Below, one piece after another: positions 33,705-46,091 of a stretch of DNA of 64,000 bases. Each line of letters begins with the position of its first letter. The first letter of the stretch is position 1. The notes beneath the pieces are model-generated. The model saw nothing but the letters and a program-made list of their open reading frames with translations, searched no databases and had not been told where the DNA came from. Position numbers and translations under genes: made by a program. Source of the stretch: Periplaneta americana (taxonomy: Eukaryota > Arthropoda > Insecta > Blattodea > Blattidae); NCBI RefSeq assembly GCF_040183065.1, contig NC_091119.1, positions 201,300,043-201,364,042 on the forward strand. Direction: 5' to 3'.

Positions 33705-35482
33705 AAATATTTATAGTTCTACCATATCGGAAAGTTATCATACCAGTTTTGTTTTTGTAGTAGGAGTTCCATTACTCATCTCTTTATGTATGTAATTGTT
33801 CCAGTAAGAAATTTCTTCCTAGATATTTTACAGAATACCAGTAATCACCATGTTACTCCGTAATGATAACTTCAATGAAATTAATTAATTTGATTATAAT
33901 CTCTAACCTAAATCATCACCATTTCTTTGAGAGTGGTCTTTGGATTTGCAACATTTTGAGTGTGAGATACCGAACAGTTCAATACAAAACTGCCAACAAA
34001 TAAAAGTGAAATTAAAAAAATGATATATTCGCTCCATTACATCATCTACATAATAAATTATAACCTTTGTTAGTGAATCTTGAATTTTAAGATATTTTCT
34101 CACTTATTTCTCTACCTTGTAGCCAGACTAGCTTATAAACAGATAGTTTTTCGTTAGCATTGTTCTGTGTATACCTTCAACTGACTGGCATGAATATAGC
34201 CTTAAATTTTCAGTAAGGTACGTACAGATCTAAGAATTATTAACTCTTCCAACTGTGCTTCAGGGGGTTGTGTAGAAGAATTTCCTTTTTCATTGCATCA
34301 CTAATGCAAATAATGACAAATCTGTAAATCTGTATCCGAGAAAAGGTAGAAAAAAAGACTTAATTGAAGAATATAATGATACAGTATTTAAAAGAGTGTA
34401 AGAAAGTGATTTTTTTTTTCAGCATTTCGTTAACAAGCCTCCATTTTCTGTCAATAAGATCTATTTTGCTTCAAGCTTATGAATATAAATGTTTCTATAA
34501 TTAACAATTTTATTCTTTGCAAAACATCACTGTTCCTTTAATTCATTTGTAAGTCTGGAAGTACAGCTTTTAAACCAATAGTGATTTAATTAATAATAAT
34601 TTATCTCTTAAATATTTGCTATTATCCTTCATGCTCTCGTGTTAAAATAAATTAACTGTTACTTGCTAATTTGTTGCACTATGATATTCCTATTCCAAAT
34701 GCAATGTTTATCACATATGGCTACATGTTACATTTAAGAGTACTGGTATGTTATTTTTGTAATAATTATGAGTTCAGTTACTGAAGAAATACTATTTTTA
34801 TTGATTTTGAACGAATGAAGTTAACTTGCTAATTTTTATGTAATTTTGCTGAAAAATTTAGGTATAACTAGGAAGCGAGTAAAGAAATTGTTTGAAAAAA
34901 TATTGAAACGTATAAGTATTGCATTAAAACTGCCTACAGATTTGTGATTTTAATCAAGTGGTTATTTAAGAAGCATAATTTAATAGTCTTTCATTAAACT
35001 TCAATATAGTAACACAACAATTAAAATATCCCATACATTTCCCATGCTGGCAAAATTATCTTGACCCTAAATATTATGCTGTATATAAATAATGATTATT
35101 TACATGTGCTTGTTGGAATGAAAAATATTATTATTTCGTTTGTAAGTAACACTGTTCATACACATTTCAACATGGCGGTGAGAAAAAACTATTAGAATTA
35201 AAATCGAATTACGGAAAAGAGATTTCTAACATCTCTTTAATTAAATTCGAGTTGTTATAAACATTCCATTCCCACCAAGATATAAAGCGAATACTAACAA
35301 TATTCTAGTCGATATTCTTGTAATAATAGCTAATAGACCTGTGTAGCGTATAACAGCCATTTCTATACTCTCTTGCATATTCACTCATTATACATAGCAC
35401 ATTCATCACTTAATGTTCTAATAATACTTATACAACACTCAAAATATTGTTGTCAAAATATTTCCTACTTGCTTAGCTTATG
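33705..35482. other. AT-rich sequence, no supported gene
   Basis: No coding or RNA feature seen by eye. Confidence 0.4.
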
Positions 35483-35872
35483 ACCCCGTTCACACAATTC
35501 TAAGTTTGTTGCCTTTGGAAAGAAAAATCGTATTTCATAAATTCAGTTCAGGAGATTTTGATGTTAGAAAACAAAATTAGATATAATATATGAAATGGTA
35601 TAGTGAGAATGCGATGTTAATAGTTAAACGGAATGGATCAGTGTGCATATGTGTCTGAAATATGGTGAGAGAAGACAGAAAATCATTTGTATACATCACT
35701 TGTTATAAAAAGTCGAAGTTAATCTCTGTGTCGAGAGTCTGTTTGTAGTGTTTCATATCAACTGTACACTGTACAGCACAAAATGGCCTTTGAAAAAAAT
35801 ATGTGCCGAATGAATTGATTACAGACTGATGTTTAGAATTGTGCTGCATAAAGTTGTGTGTGAACGGGGCCT
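35483..35872. mobile_element. ~390-bp MITE G
   Basis: ACCCCGTTCACACAATTCTA at the left pairs with TTGTGTGTGAACGGGGC at the right, and AATTGTGCTGCATAA pairs loosely with the left inner arm. Flanks TGA and TCA may be a diverged 3-bp duplication. Non-coding. Confidence 0.65.
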
Positions 35873-36243
35873 CAAATTCTTCCTGAGTATGGATAATATG
35901 ATATTGAAATTGTTTATGTATTAAGACGCTTTTTGGTGGGAAATTTTGCCTGTTTTATTATTTCTTAGCTAAGAAATGCTTTAGTAATTATCTGTTTTGT
36001 GTTTACCTATGTAAAACATATTTTACTGTATTTGTTAAATAAAGGAAAATAATTTTCGGTCAGATTATATACATTGGATATTTTAATTGAAGTTTTATTG
36101 AACTTTTATAATTCCAAGCTCACTTAATAATGATAAAAATCATTTTTGTCTTTATTTACCGGTACTTTATTTTAGTTATCCAGTCAGTTTCAATATGGTA
36201 AGTTTCTGATTTTCACTTCCTCCTTCAACTTTCCAAAAATGAT

Positions 36244-38050
36244 CCTCCATACGTTTTTAAGTTAGATGCCGTGGAACTACTCTGCAGCATATATAAGGAT
36301 TACCTTCAAATTTATACAGATGGATCTCTAAATCCTAATAATGGGACATCAGGAGCAGGGTGTTATATTCCAAAATATCAAGAAAGTTATTTCATACCAT
36401 GTTCATCCTCCTCCAGTCTTGACACTGAATTGACACTATTGATGCTGCTCTTCAGGGTGTTACTCAAATTTCTGAAATAGTAATATACGTTACAAGAACA
36501 GTATGTTGACGTTTTCATGTTCGAGGAAAAAATTGAAAAAGCGAAACGTAGTTGAGCTTTTTTAATTTCCGAGAACATGAAAACAAACATACCGCTTGTG
36601 TATCGTACATTATTTTGTGCGAAGATCGTTTATTACATACCTGAAAGACGAATTTCTAATTAGTTGCAATGAAATCTCCATGTTGGTTTCTGTTTAATGA
36701 CGGCAACTTCGGAAAACCAAAATATCTTTCTTCAACATTGCTGCTATAAAATGTTTTCTGTGTTTACTATACTCCAGCAGGCCGTGATATACGTCTGTCT
36801 TTTTTTTTTCCCCAGTCTATAAATGCGAACTTAAAACAAACGGTAAGGTTATGTATTGATTTATTTTTCATTTTAATATTTTAACAATATTATTTATATA
36901 ACATATTGCAGTAATAACATCGGCATCTGGAATCTTGTTGATTTTTTCACGGCTTCCTTAAAGTTACTTGTATCAGGAATGCAATAAGTTTCGTGGAGTA
37001 GTAGACTTTACTTAATTTTTGCAAATATTTAAAAACAATAATTAACATTGCAATTTAGGTGAAATTGCAGTGGTAAGTTTCCAATTTATAATTATTACTA
37101 TGTTAAACGTCTCTAAAAATAATATATTAAAATCCTAAAGCAGTAAAATGAATGTCGCGCTTAAGCGGTAAGAAGAGGGAAATTGTTATGTGTGTTAGGT
37201 TGGGAATACTGAATGTGGTATTTCACACTTACCGCGTATTGGTTCTGTGCGGAAAACAAGCAAATACACACGATCTCGCACAAAATCTATTTGCATATTT
37301 ACCGACTCCAAGGGGGCTATATTTAATATAATCAAATATGTACCAAACCTATATGCACATAGAATTATTCCAATTCAGAAACAACTAAGTAAACTGAAAG
37401 AACTCCAAAAGGAAATAACATTTCAAGGGATACCTAGTCATTGTGGTATACCTGGAAACGAGAAAGTCGATAATATTGCAAAACAGACAACATATTTGCA
37501 ACCAAGACCTCTTCAAGTGATATCTCTAGCCAATGCTTTTGCTTCAGTAAAGTCTCATTTTACAAACCTATGGATCAACAATTGACTCTCTTCTGACAAA
37601 GGAAAAATTTTACAGTCTGTACAAAAGAAACCAAATGGCCTGGAAATGTACAAAAACTTGCCCAGACATGTTCAAACATTTTTAACAAGAGCCAGAACAG
37701 GTCACATTGTCACTCAATTGTACCTACACCGATTTCACATTTCTGATAATCCTACTTGTCTGTGGTGTAATAATCATGATGAAGATCTGGAACACATTCT
37801 TCTATACTGTCCATCCATAAACCACAAAAGAAGTAAATTAAAATCATAAGTACCAGTTGCAGAAGACACAGCCCTGCAGTATATATTGACTACACCCCAA
37901 CTCTGGCTACTAGCAACAGGCATCTATAATGAACACCGATCAAAATACCCCTCATTTCTCGTGAAAAACAACAACTGAATAGACTACAATGGACTATAGT
38001 GGACTTTATGTTGTCAGCAAACAGCTGGATACATTAGGAAGATTGATTCA
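36244..38050 (+). pseudogene. LINE with RNase H domain, 5'-truncated and interrupted
   Basis: The frame at 36271-36480 gives LQIYTDGSLNPNNGTSGAGC, the first RNase H motif (YTDGS) found in I/Jockey-group LINEs; a 1-base shift then allows IDAALQGVTQISEIVI. After a roughly 0.75-kb insert, 37283 onward gives ICIFTDSKGAIFNIIKY (second catalytic Asp), then GIPSHCGIPGNEKVDNIAK (HCGIPGNE plus final Asp). Past a TGA at 37583 the same frame continues with FLTRARTGHIVTQLYLHRFH, PTCLWCNNHDEDLEHILLYC (CCHC-like zinc knuckle) and, past a TAA at 37847, to TGA at 37976. The 3' tail continues to about 38050. A reversed copy of this tail lies at 57376. Confidence 0.85.
36486..37255. mobile_element. Insert inside the LINE RNase H region
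   Basis: The RNase H sequence breaks between QISEIVI and SICIFTDSK; the intervening ~0.75 kb is AT-rich and non-coding. It contains a small hairpin (GTTTTCATGTTCGAGGAAA against TTTCCGAGAACATGAAAAC, 36512-36588). Ends and target duplication were not resolved. Confidence 0.45.
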
Positions 38051-38446
38051 GCTTTCCTGTGTCACGTACCATACTGTTCATCTTAACAATACCAGCACAC
38101 TGTCTTGTGTCAAAGGGTGAAGATGGACGTACGTGAAGTATAGGGAATAAAGTTTGCGATGATCGAAAAACCTATTTTCAGATTTATATGGAAATAAAAG
38201 TTTTCACCATTTTTACTACCGAAAAAGTAGCTTTTGAGATGCAATCTTTATGAGAACAGTGATTTCTTCTAAAATATTGCACGGATTTTATTCCTATTTA
38301 ACATCTACCACTCAATTTATCTGTTCCACGTTTTACAAGGAATGTGCTGTCTTTTTTTCCACCACTGAAAAAAGTCTGTGTTGTATCAGGGATACACCGA
38401 CACATAGAATGTGTCACCCACTTTCAGGAATGAAACTACTATTGTG

Positions 38447-38903
38447 ATCGATGAAAGAGTAATGGAACAGAGAAAAATTCTCTCCGGCACCGGGATTTGA
38501 ACCTGGTTTTCAGCTCTACTTGCTGATGCTTTATCCACTAAGGCACACCGGATACCACCCCAGCGTCGGACAGAATCATCTCAGTTTAAGTTCATAACAA
38601 GTGCACCTCAGCACATGTGTGGACTTCACTCCAATGTTCATAGACATCTATGGCGTAGTGCAGGGGACGGCCACTAGAGGGAACCCAAGAGTTGGAACTT
38701 AAACTGAGACTATTCTGTCCGACACCGGGATAGGTATGGCTTAGTGGATAAAGCATTAGCACGTAGAGCTGAAAACCCAGGTTCAAATCCCGTTGCCGGA
38801 GAGAATTTTTCTCCATTCCATTACTCTTTCATCGTATGATGACGCAGAATATCTGCATGGAAATATCATATGTACTTCGGTACATTAAAATAAAAAATAA
38901 AAA
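38447..38903 (+). mobile_element. Palindromic tRNA-like SINE with A-rich tail
   Basis: A perfect 10-bp duplication TACTATTGTG (38437-38446, 38904-38913) bounds it and the 3' end is AAAATAAAAAATAAAAA, so it arrived by retroposition. Inside, a reversed tRNA-like unit (CACCGGGATTTGAACCTGG, then CTTTATCCACTAAGGCACACC) faces a forward one (GGCTTAGTGGATAAAGCATT, then AGGTTCAAATCCCG); the outer arms AGTAATGGAACAGAGAAAAA and its mirror also pair. A single SINE head would not normally be an inverted dimer. Confidence 0.85.
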
Positions 38904-38913
38904 TACTATTGTG

Positions 38914-39356
38914 TTGGTTTAAATATTTTATTTTTGTTTTTGTTTACATACGAAGAGTTTGAATCTATGGTAAAATAAATAATTAATTAAGGGCAAGCAA
39001 TGTGTTTTCTCTTCACATGAAGCCACATTCCAAAATAAAATCTCAGTTCTCAACAAATATTTCACTATACTTCATTCAAAGTGTATCGTACGTGTCTATT
39101 ATCACTTCAGGATTGCAGAACTTAAGATTACAAATCAAACGAGCGGTCGCACAGGTCTGTAGTTGCTCTCGATGCTGAGATAATACTGAGAGAGTCCACG
39201 CATCGTGTATAATTTTATACACAACTTCGACGCACCATGTTCGTAACGAAGGGAGATGGCGTCATTGGATGTGGTTACAAGTTACATTGGTACATGATCT
39301 AACTACTAAAAACATTAGAATTCGGCTGTGACATATAATCTTATTACATTTGTTGT
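38914..39356. other. Unassigned sequence
   Basis: Mixed-composition DNA without a supported frame. Confidence 0.35.
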
Positions 39357-39475
39357 TTAGACAACTGTCCGAAGACAGGTCTGAACCATGCAAGTGACAC
39401 AAACAAGACATCACTCATGAAGCAACTAAGCCAGGAGATAATGGGACAGTGTGGCCAGTCCTTTTCCCTCTCCAT
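39357..39475 (-). repeat. Dispersed repeat shared with 62207-62320
   Basis: CTGTCCGAAGACAGGTCTGA and CCAGGAGATAATGGG occur here and, reversed, at 62207-62320, with about 80% agreement by eye. Family unknown. Confidence 0.75.
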
Positions 39476-39818
39476 TGCATACATCGCTGACTAGCTACAT
39501 ATTACATTGATCGAACTTCCTACTTATTACAGTAAGCATTTGAAATTCTGCCACTTTTTTGTTTCACCATGGATTCCAGAATGAATTAGGGTTGCCAAGT
39601 CAAGAGGACGGAAATTCAGGACACATTAAAAAAATATAAAAAGCTCATAAACCTATAACTTACATGCCAAATGTAAATACACTTATATTTTGACGCTGAA
39701 TTAATCAATTAGAATTACCTTCGTGTTATTATTTAGTTGTAGCACTGTAGCCCTATATTGAAGAACTTGCCATAAGTCTGTACACATTGAAAAGCACAGG
39801 ATTGATATATATGTCCCT

Positions 39819-40530
39819 ACACTCAGGCATATACAAACTCAAATGCAACACCTGCAACAACTTCTACATAGGACAGACAGGCAGATCATTTCAAACATGT
39901 TACAAAGAATAAAATCACAGCCATAACAAAATTACAAAACACTTCCACATATGCAGAACACATCACAAATGCCAACCACACCTACAGAGACATCAACACA
40001 GATAGTCGCCCTGGTTGGCAAGTTGATATAGCGCTGGCCTTCTATGCCCAAGGTTGCGGGTTCGATCCTGGGCCAGGTCGATGGCATTTAAGTGTGCTTA
40101 AATGTGACAGGCTCATGTCAGTAGATTTACTGGCATGTAAAAGAACTCCTGCGGGACAAAATTCCGGCACATCCAGCGACGCTGATATAACCTCTGCAGT
40201 TGCGAGCGTCGTTAAATAAAACATAACATTTTTTCAACACAGACATGGAAATTCTGCACATCCAACCAAAAGCCAGAAACTAAACACACTAGAACAATAC
40301 GAAATATACAGACACATAAAAACACATCCAAATGAAATTCTGAACACACAACTCAATTTCACAACACACACACTTTTTGACTCCACATTACACTATACAA
40401 ACATACTCCCACAGGAAACGCAAACAAAAGGCGCGAAGACCAGGAGCAACCAGTTCTGAGGATAGCCCACAACAGGCTGAAACTAGTCAACAAGGTACTG
40501 TACCTAATATTTAACACACGAAAGCAATAA
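39819..40530 (+). mobile_element. Penelope-like retroelement, copy 3, split by a SINE
   Basis: The coding tail CACTCAGGCATATACAAACT reads HSGIYKLKCNTCNNFYIGQT (GIY and YIG present), then hits TAA after CYKE and is frame-shifted. The protein resumes after the SINE with TDMEILHIQP and LNTLEQYEIYRHIKTHP. The 3' end (CAGTTCTGAGGATAGCCCAC, AACACACGAAAGC) differs from copies 1 and 2, so this is another subfamily. Confidence 0.85.
40005..40234 (+). mobile_element. tRNA-derived SINE inside Penelope copy 3
   Basis: The head GTCGCCCTGGTTGGCAAGTT, with B box GGTTCGATCC at about 40059, is followed by an unrelated body (TGTCAGTAGATTTACTGGCA) and a CATTTTTT end. The target sequence CAACACAGA is duplicated at 39994 and 40235. 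This SINE family differs from the 20868/41887 type. Confidence 0.9.
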
Positions 40531-40565
40531 ACTGCATATTCCGAAGTGATATAGTGTTAAAAATA

Positions 40566-41470
40566 ATTGATTAAATGGCGATCTTACTCGTGTTAATTAT
40601 GTAAGCATGTGTGGCTTACAGCTGTTTCGGTGTTACTTGACACCATCCTCAGAGCCTACTAGATCTCAGCGCTATCTCAACTTCGCTATCTGTTGTGTGG
40701 GTGCGTTCGTGTGATGAAGAGTTGTGTCAAATAGTGTGTGTGTTCTGAAATTGATCTGTGTGTTGAGAATTTGATTAGGGTGTGTTTTAGTGTGTCTGTA
40801 TATTTCATATTGTTCTAGTGTGTTGAGTTTTTGGTTTTTGGGTTGTATGTGTAGGATTTCCATGTCTGTATTTATGTTATTGTATGTGTGGTTAGCATTA
40901 GTTATGTGTTCGGCATATGTAGATGTATTGTGTCCTCTGGTTTAATGTGTTCTTTGTATCAAGTTTGGAATGATCTGCCTGTCTGTCCAATGTAGAAACT
41001 GTCGCAACTATTGCATGTGAGTTTGTATACGCCTGTGTGGTTGTGTTTATTTGTTTGTGTTGTTTGTGTGTTGAGATGTCTTTGTAGTGTGTTTTCTGTT
41101 CTGTATGCTATGTTGTATTTCTGTTTTCTGAATGAGGATGCGATCTTGTGTGTGTTTTTGTTTTCATATGTTAATGTGATGTATTTCTTGTGTTCTTGTG
41201 TTTGTGTTGTGTGTTTTTGTGTTTGTTGAGTTTTTGTTTTGTCTTCCTTATGATGTTGTCTATTATGTTTGGGTTGTAACCGTTTTCTTGTGCTATGTAT
41301 TTGATTGTGTTCACTTCTTCATTGTAGTGTTGTTGGCTCATGGGTATGTTGAGTAATCTGTGTACCATTGTCCTGAATGCAGCATGTTTGTGTTGTGTGG
41401 GGTGATTAGATGTGTTGTGTATGTGTGTGTGTGGTGGTGTTAAAAGTTGTGTAATCAAGATGTGTAACTT
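40566..41470 (-). mobile_element. Penelope-like retroelement, copy 4
   Basis: The terminal sequence TAATTGATTAAATGGCGATC to ACTAGATCTC matches the ends of copies 1 and 2; the rest is the coding region in reverse. No opposing inverted arm is seen on its far side, so this copy has the simple 5'-truncated form. Confidence 0.85.
40672..41458 (-). pseudogene. Penelope RT-thumb/GIY-YIG coding remnant
   Basis: Reverse frames give HKHAAFRTMVHRLLNIPMSQ and YNEEVNTIKYIAQENGYNPN, a region upstream of the linker and not present in the other copies, then KTKQKLNKHKN. A frameshift follows; the GVYKL...YIGQTGR endonuclease region is readable in other frames around 40960-41040, and the C-terminus MEILHIQPKNQKLNTLEQYE resumes at 40863. 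At least two shifts make it a pseudogene. Confidence 0.8.
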
Positions 41471-41886
41471 TTTTTTTCAAATCATGTGCAAATTTGATTT
41501 ATTCCTTCTGATATGTTAGAGCATGTGTTCATTTCTGATAAAATTGTGTTGTTTGTGGACTGAACCAAAATCTCATATACTGTACCAGTATGTAAATATG
41601 TGTTTGTGTACATACCATAAGTAGAGTGGTAAATAAGATTACTAAAAATTATTTTCAACTCAGCATGTATATTGGGCATGTAGCATCCATGATTTGGCAT
41701 CAATATGCAGTTTTGTTTAATACTAAACCACTAGTAATCGTCGTCATCTTCCTGTCAGGGAAATTAGTTTGTGTGGCCATGTTTCTGGTAAGTTAGAATT
41801 CGTTTATACAATCTTGAATTTTCCAATCTGTTAACATGTTCAATTCAGTTTGGTCTGTAATTTTGAACATCTTATAACATGGGATT

Positions 41887-42158
41887 GTCCACACCCGTGG
41901 AGTAACGGTCAGCGCATCTGGCCGCAAAACCAGGTGGCCCGGGTTCGAATCCCAGTCGGGGCAAGTTACCTGGTTGAGATTTTTTCCGGGGTTTTCCCTC
42001 AGCCCAATACGAGCAAATGCTGGGTAACTTTCGGTGTTGGACCCCGGACTCATTTCACCAGCATTATCGCCTTCATATCATTCAGACACTAAATAACCTG
42101 AGATGTTGATACAGCGTCGTAAAATAACCCAGTAAAATAAAAAAATAAATAAATAAAT
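41887..42158 (+). mobile_element. tRNA-derived SINE copy 2, full length
   Basis: A-box-like GTAACGGTCAGCG and B box GGGTTCGAATCCC, body GTTACCTGGTTGAGATTTTT, CCCAATACGAGCAAATGCTG, ACAGCGTCGTAAAATAACCC, and a tail of AAATAAATAAATAAAT. A perfect 9-bp duplication CATGGGATT lies at 41878-41886 and 42159-42167. Less diverged in the B box than the 20868 copy. Confidence 0.93.
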
Positions 42159-42167
42159 CATGGGATT

Positions 42168-42330
42168 ATCTTTCTTGTTTAATGTCCATACAATTTCTTC
42201 CTATCCCTAAAGTATAGCTATCGTGCAGGTATTTCATGAAGCACATTTCTGTAACTTGAATTCTTTTTAAATGTTGTTGTTTTAGAGTCCATGCTTCACT
42301 TCCAAATGAATTATTAATTATTGTACGTTT
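42168..42330 (-). pseudogene. Possible LINE RT remnant
   Basis: The reversed sequence around 42276-42300 (GGAAGTGAAGCATGGACTCT) resembles the GSEAWTL region that follows the polymerase core in many insect LINEs. It is heavily decayed, so confidence is low. Confidence 0.35.
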
Positions 42331-44779
42331 GAAAGTATTATTTATAAATCTTGTTAGTTTTATAAATTTTGATATATATTTTTTTCTATTACATCCATTT
42401 TATCTACATAAGGTAAGGTACAATGAATGGTTTTTATTCGTTCTAAATTTTATTATTTATTATTACTTTGCTATGAATAGACTATTCACCTTTAAATGTC
42501 ATTACATTCGTCATATCTATGAATATAATCATTTCAAAATTCTGAAATATATCATTCAAAGTTTTGTTTAATTTTTATAGATATTCCCCAGATGCTGCTA
42601 TTAAATTTGATCGTCTGCAAAAATTAATGTGTTTAATTTAGTCCTTTTTACTGATTTGTATTCCATACCGATAGTTAATGTTTGCCTTCTACTGTTTTAT
42701 AATTTTATTAATGTAAATATTGAAAAGTAATGCGAAATTTTAAGCCTACTCTTTTTGTAATTAATTTCCATTCAGATATTTTTATCCTCAAACTTTATTG
42801 CTATTATGTTTTCTCGAGTATAGCTGATAATGCAGAGAGTAGGTGGTTAGGAATATTATATTCATGCAAAATTTTAAACAAAAAATATCTATTTACTTAC
42901 TTAATCAAAAGCTTCTTCATAATCTAGGTAAAACTGCTGTGCGTTTCATTTTGAAATTGCTTCTTTTTTCTATTAATAATTTCAATGTGAAAATTGGATC
43001 GATATTTATCATCTGTTCTTCTAAGACCATTTTGTTCTTCTATTAGTTTTTATTTCCACATATTTATTTAATGTATTTTTATTATAGAAGCGTAATATAT
43101 ACTTTGTCTCCTGTATTCAGTAAACTTATCTCTCAATTGTTTTTTTTTTTTTTTTTTTCATTTCTTTAATATTTCACATTTATGAGGGGGACACTAAAGC
43201 TTTCTGCTTTGCTATTCTCCATATATACTAATACCCAGTATAGCTGAGTCACTCTAAGAAATATCTGTTGAAATTTTGGACCTGAACCAGAATATTTTAT
43301 AAGTTTCATATTTATGTTACAGTACCTAACTCGTTTCAACACATGTTGGAGTTCTGATACTGAAATTATTTCTTCATTATTACTTTCACTTACATAAGTT
43401 ACATTTTTTTTTTTATATAATTTGTGTCTGTCCAAATTTTGAAAATAGTCTTGAGTAATCTTTTATTGGTATAGTAGGGTACCGGTATATATTTTACAAA
43501 TTCTTTTATTTTTTGCTTAATGAATTTTAAGATTTTGTTACTGGTAATTCTTTGGTTGAGGTTTTATTACATCTGTATCTAATGCTGATGTAAATCGTTC
43601 CAATGCTCTCTTTTCCTTTTCTGTAAGCCTGTTTCTTTCTTTGCAAGTTCCCTTTTTTGTTATGGTTTTCATTGGTAGGACCAAAAAATTAATCTTTACG
43701 TATTTCCCTTTTTTGTTGATATTCTGATTCAAGTATGTTTTTGTACATACATATGTTTTTGTATTTAACCATTTTTGCAACTTTTGTACTGGTAACATGT
43801 AATGTGAAACAGAAATTTTATCATACAGACATAACTTAGCCTATGTAGGCTACCGGCATGTGTCATTAATGTGAATACAATTTTGGATATGTGACTCCGA
43901 AAGGCTGAGCCATTCCTGTAATGTGAAGATTGTTATTGTTCTATGTAGGCTATGTGGTGGTTCAGACTTTGTGATTCAGTCTTTAACTTCGAAAATAATG
44001 ACAAAACTATCAGTCGCTATAAGACAAACAATATGTCGACTACATAAGTCAGACATTGTGCTTATTTTAAAGTTATTTATAACGGATTGAATTTATTTGC
44101 AAAACTGAATTTATAAATATTTGTAATCTTGTAAAATCTTGACTTGTTCCACATCTTAAAGCTTCAAAGGTAATGTAAGATCTATGGGGCGGGAGGGAAA
44201 CGCTTGTTCCTCAGACAACTTTGTATCTGGAAATTATTTTTAAAAAGTCCTGTGACAGAAAGGCAGTGTCACATCATTAGACTTTGACAAATTTCTTGCG
44301 GGACACTGTTATGCATATGATGCTATTATTAAAAGAATTCTCTCATTGCTTTTGCTACATTTTTAGGTCAATGATTTACAATCATGATCTGTGTCGTAAT
44401 ATGATGCTACTATTAAAAGTTCATTTACTTTATTCTGAAATAAATAATAATTTCTATTGATTGCTGTGGAAAATGTGAATTCTATAGATTCTTAAAAAAA
44501 AATCCCTAACATTGGTGAAGAAATTACTATATTGGCAACGCTGTTGAGCAGGTCGATTTTTTTTTTTCATCGATAACAGTGTCACCAACGGCGCTTCGCT
44601 GAGATCGACAGTTTTCTACATCCCTTAGCGAAATATAAACCTATTATTGATATAAGTATTTTGTTCCACTTTTAATTACATATGGACTTTGTAGTGCAAT
44701 GAAATTTTGTTAGAATTACTTATAATTTCACGTCAGAACAATTAACCTTCAGCAAGCCTTCAAATTTCAGTGTTGGCCT
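42331..44779. other. AT-rich intergenic DNA upstream of ZMAT5
   Basis: No supported gene; open frames are AT-driven. Poly-T tracts at 43140 and 43407. Confidence 0.4.
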
Positions 44780-44944
44780 CACTGATTCTCATCGCCTTTC
44801 GAATGTGCTTTGTCTACGCGCTCAGGCCGATTGGCTGCGTCCGTGCTGGACATGTTCGAGTAGAGTGAATCGTATGATGAGTTTCATTGTGTATAATGAG
44901 CACAAATTATTTTATTTTATAAACATATTACTTATAGTACAGCT
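44780..44944 (+). promoter_or_regulatory. Putative ZMAT5 promoter/5' UTR
   Basis: Compared with the surrounding AT-rich DNA this stretch is richer in CG (CTACGCGCTC, GGCTGCGTCCG) and contains a reversed CCAAT box (GATTGGC, 44829-44835) about 115 bp before the start codon. No TATA box is obvious. Inference from position and composition. Confidence 0.35.
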
Positions 44945-45071
44945 ATGGGAAAGAGATATTATTGTGATTATTGCGACCGATCATTCATAGATGATATAGA
45001 GGCCAGGAAGAAACATCTCAATGGATCGATGCACATGAGGTTGAAGAAGGAACATTATAACGCTTTTAGAG
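44945..45071 (+). CDS. ZMAT5: ZMAT5 (U11/U12 snRNP 20K) exon 1
   Basis: It encodes [20 protein letters not shown] and [10 protein letters not shown], a U1-type C2H2 zinc finger (C-x2-C, H-x5-H) almost identical to the start of vertebrate ZMAT5. The protein is part of the U11/U12 di-snRNP, which recognises minor (U12-type) introns in the nucleus. The ATG is fixed by homology at the first residue. The exon ends at TTTAGAG, followed by GTAAAG, in phase 1. With exons 2 and 3 the CDS is 516 nt (171 aa), against about 170 aa for the family, so the gene appears complete. Both introns have ordinary U2-type donors. Confidence 0.93.
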
Positions 45072-45339
45072 GTAAAGTATGGGTTAATGTGTCATAACGT
45101 GTTATTACAGTAGTAACTAAGCGAACAAATACAGTAACTTTATTATTGCGATTTTCGAGGGATGGTTCTCGTTTCTCCACTTCACATAACCTATTCAGAT
45201 GGAACAAAAGATAGAAGGATGGGTTAGAGTTAGAGTATGGAATAGGTGAAGAAGAGTAGAGTTATATATTTTACATTACATTGCTTAAGAATACGGTTAA
45301 TTATCTAAGAATTATTGAAATTTATAATTTTTTTTACAG

Positions 45340-45477
45340 ATCCGAAAACTGTACTGGCAGAAGAATCCGCAAAAGAAACTTGCAAGCGCTTTCTTCGAAG
45401 TGGAGAGTGCGTTTTTGGCTCAAATTGCAGATTTACACACTTTACTCATCAGGATTTGGAGAATCTTAAATATCAAA
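45340..45477 (+). CDS. ZMAT5: ZMAT5 exon 2
   Basis: The acceptor TTTTTTTTACAG precedes it. The exon completes a split Asp codon and encodes DPKTVLAEESAKETCKRFLR, then SGECVFGSNCRFTHFTHQDL, a CCCH zinc finger (C-x8-C-x5-C-x3-H) typical of the family and likely to bind RNA. It ends TATCAAA, then GTAAGC, in phase 1. The downstream intron is 2338 bp, of which 1351 bp is the Tc1-type element. Confidence 0.93.
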
Positions 45478-46091
45478 GTAAGCGTCCTTTTCAACCATAA
45501 TGATGAATACATTTTTAGAATAAAATTGTAGGCCTAATACAACTGAAAGTAGGGTAGTTTTTTTTGTAAATTATTATATGGATTCGGTCACTGTTCCTCA
45601 TTTTGCTTAAGTTAGATTAGTGTTGAGCCGGCTTAGTGAGGTGCTGATAAGTAACCGAGTTTCGGAATGCCTGAAGATTATTTGTATTTTATGGATTTTT
45701 CGAATCTTGTTTTCTTCAAATTTAAATTTCTAGTATTTGATTTCATTCTTCTTCTTCTTCTTTTTTTTTTTTTTTTTTTTGAAGAATATGTAGCCTATAT
45801 TTACTACGTTTTCATTGGGTATTCATTTCGATTTTAATACATTTACCGTACTGAATACTATCCCTCTGATCTCTGTTTTCATGCAATTTTCATATGTATT
45901 GAAAACGATTTGATTACTTATGGAAGCTGAAGTTTAGAAAGTAGATATGTTGATTTAGCATGTTGGTCACACTGTTGGCCTTAGCTATAAACAATGTTGA
46001 ATTTTTTAAATGAGGCGCATTAAAAACTTAATATTCTGGCTGTTAACGAGGAATGGTAATAATAGCTTTTAGGAAAGTAAAAAATATTATA

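Noticed and set aside
38457-38830. Functional tRNA pair
   Set aside because: Box sequences are present, but the unit has a target duplication and A-rich tail, so it is a retroposon.
41011-41229. 72-codon + frame rich in Cys/Val
   Set aside because: Antisense of Penelope copy 4.
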